Positions 42,296 through 50,388 of a stretch of 64,000 nucleotides of DNA are shown here, piece after piece. The stretch's first letter is position 1. The number at the start of each line of letters is the position of its first letter. The DNA is taken from contig JAGWAS010000011.1 of NCBI GenBank assembly GCA_021296235.1, positions 1 through 64,000 of the forward strand, in the 5' to 3' direction. Made by a program: the position numbers and the translations under genes. A model generated the notes under the pieces. The model saw only the letters and a program-made list of their open reading frames with translations. It was not told the DNA's origin and made no database searches. This DNA is from Paracoccaceae bacterium. GTDB taxonomy: Bacteria; Pseudomonadota; Alphaproteobacteria; Rhodobacterales; Rhodobacteraceae.

Positions 42296-43591
42296 ATGGC
42301 AGAACTGAAACTCACAAGGCGTTCCATGCTGAAAAAGACAGGCCTCGCCACTGCGGCAGGCACAGTCACCTTCATGGGCCCCTGGTATTACAACCGCGTC
42401 TATGCCGCCGCTTCGGACAAGCCGATCCTGATTGGACTTACATCCGATGCATCGGGCCAATACGCCAACTCTGGAGCGTCAGACCGACGCGGTATGCTGA
42501 TGGCAATAGCCGAGTTCAATGAGCGCGGCGGTGTTTTGGGGCGGATGGTCGAAACCATCCACATTGACACCGAGACAACGCCAGCCACAGGGAGTCGGGC
42601 GGCAGAACGCCTCATCACCCGAAACGAGTGTGCGTTCCTCATTGGAGCGGTGAGTTCGGGAGTTGCAAACGCAATTTCACAGGTTGCCCAGAAATACGGC
42701 ACCATCTACCTGAACACCAACTCAAGTTCGCCCACCGAGTCCGGAAAGAATTGCCACCGGGTAAAGTTCGTATGGGACGGGAACGGCAAGAACTTCGCCC
42801 AGGCTGCCGTCAAGAATGCAATCAGTTCCTACGGAACGAAGTGGATGCTGATGACCAACGACTACGTCTGGGGCCACAATACCTCGGCCGCCACCCGGCA
42901 ATTGGTGGAACAGTTCGGGGGAGAGATCATAGACGAGATCCTGGTTCCGCAGGGCACGCGGGACTTTAGCTCCATGCTGCTCAAGGTGCAGCAGGCAGCG
43001 CCTCAGGTGGTCGCCGCTGCAGTAGGGGGTGATGATCAAAAGGCAATGCGTCAACAGGTCTCCCAACTCGGGCTTGGCGAAAAGATGGCGTGGATCAACA
43101 ACCAGCAGGATTGGCCGGATGTGTACGGCTTGCCTATTGAGAACCTTTTCGGCGTCTTCGGCACCACATGGTATTGGAAGCTTGACCTGCCAGGTGTCGC
43201 CGAGTTTGTTCAAAGGTACCAGGCAGCATACCCGGATACCAGGATGCGCGTGCCGGGCAATGTTTTCTACAATGGTTACATGGCCACCAAGGAACTCCTC
43301 AGCGCAGTGGAGCGGGCCGGTTCGACCAACAACCATAAGGTCATCCGTGAACTTGAAGGTTTGAAGGTATCAGCCCATGACCGGATGCAGCATCACGATG
43401 CCTACATGAACCCGGCGACGCATCAGATGCAGCAGACAGTCTATCTTGCGACCGCAAACCAAGGCACTGAGGACCAGGATGACCTGTTCAGGATTCTGAG
43501 CCAGTCCGACCCGGAGGAAATCCGGGACGCTGGGGCGGACGCGGCCTGCATGATGGAGTCGCTCGACGATACTCCAACATTTGAAATGTAG
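42296..43591 (+). CDS. Branched-chain-type ABC solute-binding protein, Tat-exported
   Basis: 431-residue periplasmic binding protein of the LivK/AmiC type. The N-terminus (TRRSMLKKTGLATAAG) is a Tat signal, not a Sec signal. The first lobe shows ILIGLTSDASGQYANSG and RRGMLMAIAEFNERGGVLG; later come GAVSSGVANAISQVA and YGTKWMLMTNDYVWGHNT. The ATG follows AGAGGAGAAAC. Family members with this signal often bind amides, ureas or aromatic acids and not leucine, so the ligand is open. A gap of 135 bases separates it from the permease gene. Confidence 0.9.
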   Translation: MAELKLTRRSMLKKTGLATAAGTVTFMGPWYYNRVYAAASDKPILIGLTSDASGQYANSGASDRRGMLMAIAEFNERGGVLGRMVETIHIDTETTPATGSRAAERLITRNECAFLIGAVSSGVANAISQVAQKYGTIYLNTNSSSPTESGKNCHRVKFVWDGNGKNFAQAAVKNAISSYGTKWMLMTNDYVWGHNTSAATRQLVEQFGGEIIDEILVPQGTRDFSSMLLKVQQAAPQVVAAAVGGDDQKAMRQQVSQLGLGEKMAWINNQQDWPDVYGLPIENLFGVFGTTWYWKLDLPGVAEFVQRYQAAYPDTRMRVPGNVFYNGYMATKELLSAVERAGSTNNHKVIRELEGLKVSAHDRMQHHDAYMNPATHQMQQTVYLATANQGTEDQDDLFRILSQSDPEEIRDAGADAACMMESLDDTPTFEM

Positions 43592-43726
43592 GCCTTCATT
43601 TTGCCTCCGGTCCCTTGTTGACCATTACAGGGGATCGGAGGAGTATCATTCAGCGGATGGGATCCACTGCGTGAGAGGATTTCAACTGCTTGCCTGAACA
43701 CTGGGATTTGGTCGAACCGCCCCAAC

Positions 43727-44647
43727 ATGTCACAAATCATCCCACACATCCTGAACGGATTGAGCCTCGGTCTGCTCTTTGCACTGATTGCACTTGGTTT
43801 CATGCTCATCGTCGGGGTCATGGAGCTCATCAACCTCGCCCATGGATCGCTGTTCGCACTGGGTGCGTATTTTGCAATGATGATCATCTCTCCGAACCTT
43901 GTTTGGACCGGTGCAGTCGGTGAATTCTGGCAGGCGGTTCCCCTGTCGCTCCGCTATGGTTTGGCCATTCTTGTCGCACCGGTGATGGTTGCTGTCGTTG
44001 GAATGGGCCTCGAATTCTGCATGCGCCGAACCTACGGAAAAAAAGCGGAATACGGTCTCCTCATGACATTCGGTGCGGCGTTGGTCATTGAGGAAGCAAT
44101 TCGGCTCGTCTGGGGACCGTCGGAGCAGTACCTGCAGGTGCCACAGGCCATCTCAGGTGCCGTTCTGTTCGCCGGGCTGATCTACTCAAAGTACAAGCTC
44201 TTTGCTGCATTGTTTGCTGCTGGAGCCATTGTTCTGGTTTGGTTTTTCCTCGAACGCACCCCGTACGGTGCCATCATCAAGGCTGGCGCCCACGACAGCG
44301 AGATGGTCCGGGCACTCGGAATCAACCTGTCGAGGCTTCGCTTGTTGGTGTTCGGGCTGGGCGCGGGGCTTGCCGGCTTTGCCGGTATCGTGCTGACACC
44401 GATCTGGGGGCTGCGTCCGCATGTGGGAATCGACGCCGTCATTCCGGCCTTTCTCATCATTGTGCTCGGTGGCGTAGGCAGCTTCTGGGGCGCCGTTGCC
44501 GGTGGAATCTTGGTGGGATTGGCAGTCGGAATTACCGGCGCCTACGCCTCGGAGTGGTCATTGCTGTCGATGTATTTGCTCCTGATTGCAGTGGTTTCGG
44601 TGCGTGCGCGTGGCCTGCTTGGCAAAAAGAGTGCGTTGGAGGCGTAA
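43727..44647 (+). CDS. Branched-chain-type ABC permease, LivH-like
   Basis: 306-residue inner-membrane permease with about eight segments. MLIVGVMELINLAHGSLFALGAY near the N-terminus and AFLIIVLGGVGSFWGAVAGGIL near the end are the LivH hallmarks, the second being the ATPase contact loop. It forms the channel with the LivM-like protein encoded five bases downstream. Confidence 0.93.
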   Translation: MSQIIPHILNGLSLGLLFALIALGFMLIVGVMELINLAHGSLFALGAYFAMMIISPNLVWTGAVGEFWQAVPLSLRYGLAILVAPVMVAVVGMGLEFCMRRTYGKKAEYGLLMTFGAALVIEEAIRLVWGPSEQYLQVPQAISGAVLFAGLIYSKYKLFAALFAAGAIVLVWFFLERTPYGAIIKAGAHDSEMVRALGINLSRLRLLVFGLGAGLAGFAGIVLTPIWGLRPHVGIDAVIPAFLIIVLGGVGSFWGAVAGGILVGLAVGITGAYASEWSLLSMYLLLIAVVSVRARGLLGKKSALEA

Positions 44648-44651
44648 GTCG

Positions 44652-45665
44652 ATGGATGCACTCCAAGCCATTGTGGGCCGCTGGGTTTCGCGTGAGATGC
44701 TGCTGTTTCTGCTCGTGCTGGTTACTCTTCCGATCTGGATCGAGCCGTTCGGGCTGTACCAGTATCTGGGCGTTGAGATCGTGATCTGGATGATTTACGG
44801 ATTCGGATTCAACTTGCTGCTTGGCTATTCTGGACTTCCCAGCTTTGGGCACGGCGCATTCTTCGGAATTGGCGCCTACGCTTTCGGGCTATTTCAGGTC
44901 CAAATCTTCGAAAATTTATTGTTGGGCATCATGGGTGCGGTCGCAGCTTCGTTTGTTGCCGGTGCAATTGTCGCGTGTTTCCTTAGTCATAGGCGCGGCA
45001 TCTATTTTGCCCTTATGACCATCGCATTTGGACAGGTATTTTGGTTCATTGCAATCAAATGGCACGCCCTAACCGGCGGTGAGGACGGGTTGCTGAACAT
45101 ACCTCGTCCCGCCTTGGAAGTTGCTGTAACGTCGGTCGGCCTTGGTTCCAATGTTGCTCTTTTCTACTTCGCCCTTTCCGTGCTCGCGGTCGTAATCGTC
45201 GTTCTGTGGCGGCTCGTCCACTCACCGTTCGGCAAGGTGTTGCAGGCCATCCGGCAGAACGAAACGCGGGCGCGTTTTGTGGGCTACAATGTCTGGTTGT
45301 TCAAATGGGCCGCATTCTCGCTGTCTGCAGCCATTGCCGGGCTCGCCGGGTCGCTTTTCTCAATGGCACAGCAGAGCGCATACCCGGACGTCATGAGCCT
45401 GCACGCATCCGGCATTATTGTCATGATGACCCTGATCGGGGGCGGGTTCGTCAGCTTCTGGGGACCGGCAATCGGGGTGGCGGTTTACTTTCTCGCACGA
45501 GATGTTCTCGGCACCATGACCGAGACGTGGCTGCTGTGGTTCGGGCTGCTTTTCGTGCTTGTGGTATTGTTCAAGCCTGAGGGCATTGCGGGAGCTTGGC
45601 AGCAATATGTTGGCACCGGTTCTCACCGGAGGGTGGCAAGTTTGTTCCGGCTGGGACGGAAGTGA
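44652..45665 (+). CDS. Branched-chain-type ABC permease, LivM-like
   Basis: 337-residue permease of about ten segments. The LivM motifs GYSGLPSFGHGAFFGIGAYAFG and MMTLIGGGFVSFWGPAIGV are present. The ATG at 44652 follows the LivH stop by four bases; an earlier in-frame ATG inside LivH has no family likeness. It pairs with the LivH-like permease. Confidence 0.93.
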   Translation: MDALQAIVGRWVSREMLLFLLVLVTLPIWIEPFGLYQYLGVEIVIWMIYGFGFNLLLGYSGLPSFGHGAFFGIGAYAFGLFQVQIFENLLLGIMGAVAASFVAGAIVACFLSHRRGIYFALMTIAFGQVFWFIAIKWHALTGGEDGLLNIPRPALEVAVTSVGLGSNVALFYFALSVLAVVIVVLWRLVHSPFGKVLQAIRQNETRARFVGYNVWLFKWAAFSLSAAIAGLAGSLFSMAQQSAYPDVMSLHASGIIVMMTLIGGGFVSFWGPAIGVAVYFLARDVLGTMTETWLLWFGLLFVLVVLFKPEGIAGAWQQYVGTGSHRRVASLFRLGRK

Positions 45666-45668
45666 GAA

Positions 45669-46412
45669 ATGGCCCTTTTCGAGGCACATGGCATCCATAA
45701 ACGATTTGGGCATCAGGTGGTGCTTGAACAAATCAACCTGAGTTTCGAGTCAAACCAACTAAGTGGCGTCATTGGACCGAATGGTGCAGGAAAAACCACC
45801 TGTTTCAATGTGCTGACCGGCAGGTTCAAGCCTGACCGCGGCCAAGTACTGTTCGACGGTGAGGATATCACCGGACTTGCGCCGAACGGAATTGCCCGCA
45901 GGGGAATCTCGCGCTCCTTCCAGATCATGAGTCTGTTCGACGAGTACTCGGCGCTTGAGAATCTGTTGATTGCGTTGCCGGAGGTGCGAAAACGCGGTTT
46001 CAGCATGATGCGCAGACTGGATGCGGACAGCGAAGCCGCGGACCGGGCCTCATGCGTCCTCGCACGGGTTGGCCTTGCGGGGAGCGAGCATCGTCGCGCA
46101 GGTGACTTGGCATATGGCGAGCGCCGTTCGCTGGAGATCGGCGTGGCGCTGGCGGCCGAGCCGCGTTTGCTGCTTTTGGACGAACCCACATCGGGCCTCG
46201 GTGCCGATGCAACAGCGCGCCTTGCAGAATTGGTGCGGAGCCTCAAAAGTGACTATTCGATCGTTGTCATTGAGCATGACATGCGATTCCTGTTCGATCT
46301 TGCCGACACGATTTCGGTCATTCACTGGGGGCAGGTGATCGCCAGCGGCACACCCGAAGCCCTTCGCGAAAACAAGTGGGTCCGGCGTTCAATGCTTGGA
46401 CGGGTCGAATGA
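45669..46412 (+). CDS. Branched-chain-type ABC ATPase, LivG-like
   Basis: 247-residue ATPase. Walker A is GPNGAGKTT, the signature region reads LAYGERRSLEIG (the LivG variant of LSGGQ), Walker B is LLLLDEPTSGL and the H-loop is VVIEHDM. It powers transport together with the LivF-like ATPase, whose gene starts at its stop codon. Confidence 0.94.
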   Translation: MALFEAHGIHKRFGHQVVLEQINLSFESNQLSGVIGPNGAGKTTCFNVLTGRFKPDRGQVLFDGEDITGLAPNGIARRGISRSFQIMSLFDEYSALENLLIALPEVRKRGFSMMRRLDADSEAADRASCVLARVGLAGSEHRRAGDLAYGERRSLEIGVALAAEPRLLLLDEPTSGLGADATARLAELVRSLKSDYSIVVIEHDMRFLFDLADTISVIHWGQVIASGTPEALRENKWVRRSMLGRVE

Positions 46413-47107
46413 TTCTTGAAGTTTCGGACATCAAGACCTTCTACAACGAAACACAGGCCCTTTTTGGAGTTTCTTTGGAGATCAAACAGGGCGAAGTGGT
46501 GGCATTGTTGGGGCCAAACGGGGCAGGAAAGACAACAACACTGCGTTCAATACTGGGGTTGACGCCGGCTCGGAGCGGCTCAATCCGGTTTGATGGAAGC
46601 GACATCACCCACAGCGCAACCCATGAAATCTCCCGCCTCGGCATTGGTTGGGTGCCGGACGATCGCCGTATCTTTCCGACGCTGACGGTGGCACGAAACC
46701 TCGCGATTGCCCGCAAGCAAACAAGGTTTCGAACATGGTCGCTTAAGGAGATGTTTGGCATATTCTCTGCTCTTGAACACCTCATGGATCGGGAGTGCGA
46801 GAATCTTTCCGGTGGTGAGATGCAAATGGTTGCGATCAGCCGTGCACTTCTTGGCGCGCCGGGCCTCGTCCTGTTTGATGAACCCACCCAGGGGTTGGCA
46901 CCAAAGGTGGCACAGGATGTAATGGCGACGGTCTCGCGCCTGAGGGACGCCAGTATCTCGGCTCTGGTTGTGGAACAGAACGCTGTCGTAGCACTGCAAT
47001 CCAGCGACCGCGCCTACGTCATGGACCGCGGCCGGATCGTGCATCATGGTTTGGCGTGCGAATTGTTGGCTGACGACGAGCTCCGCGTCAGCCTGTTGGG
47101 GGTTTGA
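46409..47107 (+). CDS. Branched-chain-type ABC ATPase, LivF-like
   Basis: 232-residue ATPase. Walker A is GPNGAGKTT, the signature is LSGGEMQMV, Walker B is LVLFDEPTQGLAP and the H-loop region reads ALVVEQN. The ATG overlaps the LivG stop as ATGA, and its own stop overlaps the start of the third ATPase gene. Confidence 0.94.
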   Translation: MILEVSDIKTFYNETQALFGVSLEIKQGEVVALLGPNGAGKTTTLRSILGLTPARSGSIRFDGSDITHSATHEISRLGIGWVPDDRRIFPTLTVARNLAIARKQTRFRTWSLKEMFGIFSALEHLMDRECENLSGGEMQMVAISRALLGAPGLVLFDEPTQGLAPKVAQDVMATVSRLRDASISALVVEQNAVVALQSSDRAYVMDRGRIVHHGLACELLADDELRVSLLGV

Positions 47108-47745
47108 AGTTGTCGGTGCCGATTCTCGAAATCGAGGGGCTGGTCAAGCGCTACGCCACTGGACTGTTCCAGCAAAAGGAGACGTTTCGACTGGAGGCAG
47201 ACCTCACATTCCATGACTCGACCATTGTCGGAATATTGGGGCCGAATGGATCAGGCAAAACAACGCTGTTCGAGTTGATCACGGGCTCCAACGTGCCGAG
47301 CGCAGGTAATGTGAGGGTCATGGGCCGGAACATTCACGACGTGAAGTATGCAGAGCGGGACCGGCTCGCGATCCATTACCACCAGTCGTACCAGGTTCGG
47401 CGCTACCGCCGGACCCGGCCATCGCTGCTCATGCAGGCTGCTGGCCACGATTACCCGATTGTGCACCTGTTCGACGAGCCGCAGTTCAATACGCAGGACG
47501 GGTATATCGGTTTCATGCTGGATTTCTTTCGCAAGTTGAGAGCTCAAGGACGGCTTGTATTCGTATGCCTGCACCCGAATGAGCCCTATCACTTGGAGTT
47601 GATGGAGGAGGTTTGCGAAAGATATGTCTTCGTGTTGGCCGGTCGGATCCGCGGGTTCCCGAATTTCGGTTCCATGCTGCAGGAACCTGATATCCGAACC
47701 TATCTTGGCAAGCTGGCACCGTCTGAAGCAGAGCATTTGCCATGA
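47104..47745 (+). CDS. Shortened ABC-type ATPase without signature motif
   Basis: 213 residues read from a TTG at 47104 (a GTG four codons on is possible). Walker A is intact (GILGPNGSGKTTLFEL), the Q-loop region may be HYHQSYQVR near residue 95, and Walker B reads IVHLFDEPQFN near 118-128. Only about 20 residues lie between Q-loop and Walker B, where ABC proteins have about 60 and their LSGGQ. The helical subdomain is thus missing. A late His (CLHPNEPYH) could be the H-loop. It may bind ATP but should not form a normal ABC sandwich. It overlaps both neighbours, so it belongs to the operon. Its role is unknown. Confidence 0.8.
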   Translation: MKLSVPILEIEGLVKRYATGLFQQKETFRLEADLTFHDSTIVGILGPNGSGKTTLFELITGSNVPSAGNVRVMGRNIHDVKYAERDRLAIHYHQSYQVRRYRRTRPSLLMQAAGHDYPIVHLFDEPQFNTQDGYIGFMLDFFRKLRAQGRLVFVCLHPNEPYHLELMEEVCERYVFVLAGRIRGFPNFGSMLQEPDIRTYLGKLAPSEAEHLP

Positions 47746-48479
47746 GTGCAGACCGGCTTTCGGTGGTAACCGGCGCGGCTGGCGTACTTGGCGCTGCGAT
47801 TTCCCGGCGTCTTGTGACCGCAGGGCACCGGGTAATCATGATGGACATGGCCGCCGATCGGCTTGAAATGGAAGCCGGCCTGATCGGAGACGCGGTTTGG
47901 CCACTGGCAGTGGACGTTGCCGATCCCAAGGATGTGGAGCGCGCTTGTGCCACAATCTGCCACCGGCATGGCGATGCGGACACCCTCATCAACAACGCTG
48001 GGATCCTTTCCAATCACAAGATAGAGGGCACATCGCCAGAGGAGTGGCGGCAATTGTTGTCGGTTAACCTCGATAGTGCATTCTACCTCTCCCGCGCCCT
48101 GCTTCCTGCAATGCGGCGGCAAGGATTCGGTCGCGTGGTCAACATATGCTCCCTCGCAATGAAGACCGGCGGGCTGACCGCCGGCACCGCCTACACCGCA
48201 TCCAAAGGGGGTCTTGGCGCCCTTACATTCTCCCTGGCGCGCGAAGTCGCAGCAGAAGGCGTTACCGTCAATGGCGTGGCACCGGCATATGTGCGAACAC
48301 CAATGATCACCGAACATCTCACATGTGAGCAACGTCGCGAACTGGTTCGGCAAATTCCGGTCGGCCGCTTTTGCGAACCCGGCGAGGTCGCAGAACTGAT
48401 AGCCTTTCTGGTGTCACAGCACGCCGGATTCATCACCGGTGAGATAATTGACGTCAACGGTGGGCTGCACTTGGACTAG
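47742..48479 (+). CDS. Short-chain dehydrogenase/reductase
   Basis: 245-residue classical SDR. The nucleotide loop TGAAGVLGAAISR, the NNAG stretch, the Ser of the catalytic triad (NICSLAMK) and the YTASKG motif with Tyr and Lys are all intact, and VNGVAPAYVRTPM follows. It probably uses NAD(P)(H) on a small alcohol or ketone. The ATG overlaps the stop of the shortened ATPase (ATGA). Confidence 0.92.
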   Translation: MSADRLSVVTGAAGVLGAAISRRLVTAGHRVIMMDMAADRLEMEAGLIGDAVWPLAVDVADPKDVERACATICHRHGDADTLINNAGILSNHKIEGTSPEEWRQLLSVNLDSAFYLSRALLPAMRRQGFGRVVNICSLAMKTGGLTAGTAYTASKGGLGALTFSLAREVAAEGVTVNGVAPAYVRTPMITEHLTCEQRRELVRQIPVGRFCEPGEVAELIAFLVSQHAGFITGEIIDVNGGLHLD

Positions 48480-48493
48480 GATGACCGTCAATC

Positions 48494-49306
48494 ATGAAAC
48501 CAATTTCCCCATCCATTAACGCGCCAGTCGAGTTGTCAAATCTCTTCAGCATGCGCAACAAGGTCGCTTTCATTCCTGGTGGCTATGGCGGCATCGGTGA
48601 GGCAGTGTCCTGGGCTTTGGCGCTGGCTGGTGCACACGTTACCGTGGGGGGCCGAAATGCGGGAAAGGCACAGAGCCTGGTCGATGATCTGTCCGAACAT
48701 GGGCTTTCCGCCGAAAGCATCGTCTTGGACATGAAATCCGTTGCCTCCATCCGGGAAACGGTTGATCGCGTAGCCAGCCGTCACGGTCGCATTGATGTGC
48801 TTGTCAACTGCGTCGGGATCCAGCGCGAGGAGCCTCTGCTGGAGGTAACGGAGGATGCATATGACGAGGTTTATAGCGTCAATCTCAAGGCTGCGATGTT
48901 CTTGGCCCAGGCAGTCGCCCGTCACCAGATCGCGGCCGGATTGGGTGGTCGGCAGGTGCACCTGCTGTCAGTCCGCTCCCGTCTCGGACTGCGTAGCCGC
49001 GGCTATTCCGCCTACTGCAGCACCAAGGGCGGGATGGTGATGCTGGTAAGGCAGCATGCCATGGAGCTTGCCCAGCAAGGCATCACTGTCAATGGCGTGG
49101 CACCCACCTTTGTGCACACCGAATTGATCCGACATGTGATGGATAATCCACAATTTCGAAACAAGCTGTTGGAGCGCATTCCGTTGGGCCGAATTGCCGA
49201 TCCCAAGGATGTTGTGGGACCGGTTATGTTCTTCTGTTCGGAAGCGTCTGGCTTCGTGACCGGACAGATCATGTATGTGGATGGCGGCATAACAGCCAGT
49301 CAGTGA
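48494..49306 (+). CDS. Short-chain dehydrogenase/reductase
   Basis: 270-residue classical SDR, separate from the gene before it. The loop is PGGYGGIGEAVSWAL (PGG for the usual TGG), the active-site motif is YCSTKGG and the Ser is in LLSVRSRLG. GAPTFVHTELIR-like VNGVAPTFVHTEL and FVTGQIMYVDGG end the protein. It is the last gene of the operon, which therefore encodes three dehydrogenases in total, fitting stepwise oxidation or epimerisation of the imported substrate. Confidence 0.92.
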   Translation: MKPISPSINAPVELSNLFSMRNKVAFIPGGYGGIGEAVSWALALAGAHVTVGGRNAGKAQSLVDDLSEHGLSAESIVLDMKSVASIRETVDRVASRHGRIDVLVNCVGIQREEPLLEVTEDAYDEVYSVNLKAAMFLAQAVARHQIAAGLGGRQVHLLSVRSRLGLRSRGYSAYCSTKGGMVMLVRQHAMELAQQGITVNGVAPTFVHTELIRHVMDNPQFRNKLLERIPLGRIADPKDVVGPVMFFCSEASGFVTGQIMYVDGGITASQ

Positions 49307-49839
49307 AACAAGGTCAAGCGTGCAGGTATTCTCTGCGTTTCTTCCTCGGAACCCCTCCAAGCAACCAGAGCGCATCCATTGGGCATTCGGAGAGGGAGGG
49401 CATGCTTTTGCCCTCCCAAGACCACCTGCGCATGGGTGAAGTCGGATCGCGGCAATCGGAACGGCAGATCACATCCTTGCCCGGGCTGCAGGGCGCATGG
49501 TCAACGAGGTCAGGATTCAAGCCGGGACCTTAACATCACTGATCATGCCGGAAGCGGCCGCTTCCGGGGTCCGCCGTGCCATTGTGAATGGGTGCCCCAG
49601 AAGTATTTTCTGAGGGTCTGGCTGGGACGCATGTCCCTCCTCCTTGACGCGAAAGTCGCTTGGTGCAGGATCGCCAATTCCGGTTCATTCGTCACCAAGG
49701 AAATCGGCATCTGGTTGAACAAAGCCCGCAACTCATTGCCCGTGAATGTGCATCAACATGGGTAGAGATGTTTGCGAAACCCAGGTTGAAGCAACGGCAT
49801 TCGGATCACGCGAACCACAGTTAATCGCAGAAACCGCTG
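49307..49839. other. 533-base gap between liv operon and DUF2794 gene
   Basis: Contains the hairpin at 49394-49417. A 128-codon open frame on the plus strand (49379-49765) reads through the hairpin, has an unusual Cys/Trp/Arg composition and no family likeness, and is not called. Confidence 0.4.
49394..49417 (+). terminator. Hairpin after the liv-type operon
   Basis: A perfect nine-base stem, GGGAGGGCA and TGCCCTCCC, with loop tgcttt, lies about 90 bases past the last stop codon. No T tract follows, so it may act as a weak or factor-assisted terminator. Confidence 0.55.
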
Positions 49840-50220
49840 CTATACAATCCGGAAGAGTTGCCTTGCGAACAAGCCCATGACTTGGTTGAGGTCGTTGCCG
49901 CGCCTCAGAATCCGCTGATCCATTCCAATGACGACATAGGTGTCCGATTCGTCGCCGGATGCCGGCCGCTTTTCAATTCGGTAAAGGGGCTGCTCGGCGG
50001 AATGACGAAACACTGAAAATACGGCGGCACGGGACATGTGTGAGATGCTGTAGTCGCGCCATTTTCCGGCGGCAACCATTCGGCTGTATGTGTTCAGAAT
50101 TGCGCCAAGTTCGGACCGGTTGAAGCAAACCATCCTTGGGGCGCCACTCCCCAGTCGCTCTTTCCGGCGTTTTTGTTGCGCGGTGGACAGACGAATCGCC
50201 ATAACATCATAATTGGCCAT
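49840..50220 (-). CDS. DUF2794 domain protein
   Basis: About 126 residues of the DUF2794 family, found nearly only in alphaproteobacteria. The conserved core reads VCFNRSELGAILNTYSRMVAAGKWRDY, quoted here as FNRSELGAILNTYSRM and AAGKWRDYSI, then AVFSVFRHSAEQPLYRIEK. The function is unknown. The ATG at 50220 (MANYDVMAIRL) was taken; the frame also opens at 50259. It is divergent from the gamma-glutamyltransferase gene. Confidence 0.88.
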   Translation of the reverse strand: MANYDVMAIRLSTAQQKRRKERLGSGAPRMVCFNRSELGAILNTYSRMVAAGKWRDYSISHMSRAAVFSVFRHSAEQPLYRIEKRPASGDESDTYVVIGMDQRILRRGNDLNQVMGLFARQLFRIV

Positions 50221-50388
50221 TGTTGTTGAATTGTGCAAGCCGTCTTCGTAATTGATCATGGTGCAGCGTTTTGCCGAAGGAGCGAGAGTCGCGGGAGCAG
50301 CTGTTCTCCACCGCCCTTGCTGTCAATGGACCGATTTCACGCAATGTGGAGGGAACAGGCAAACCCCTTCCGTCGAATGGAAAGCAGC

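Noticed and set aside
49379-49765. 128-codon plus-strand frame after the liv operon
   Set aside because: Reads through a perfect hairpin and has non-protein-like composition.
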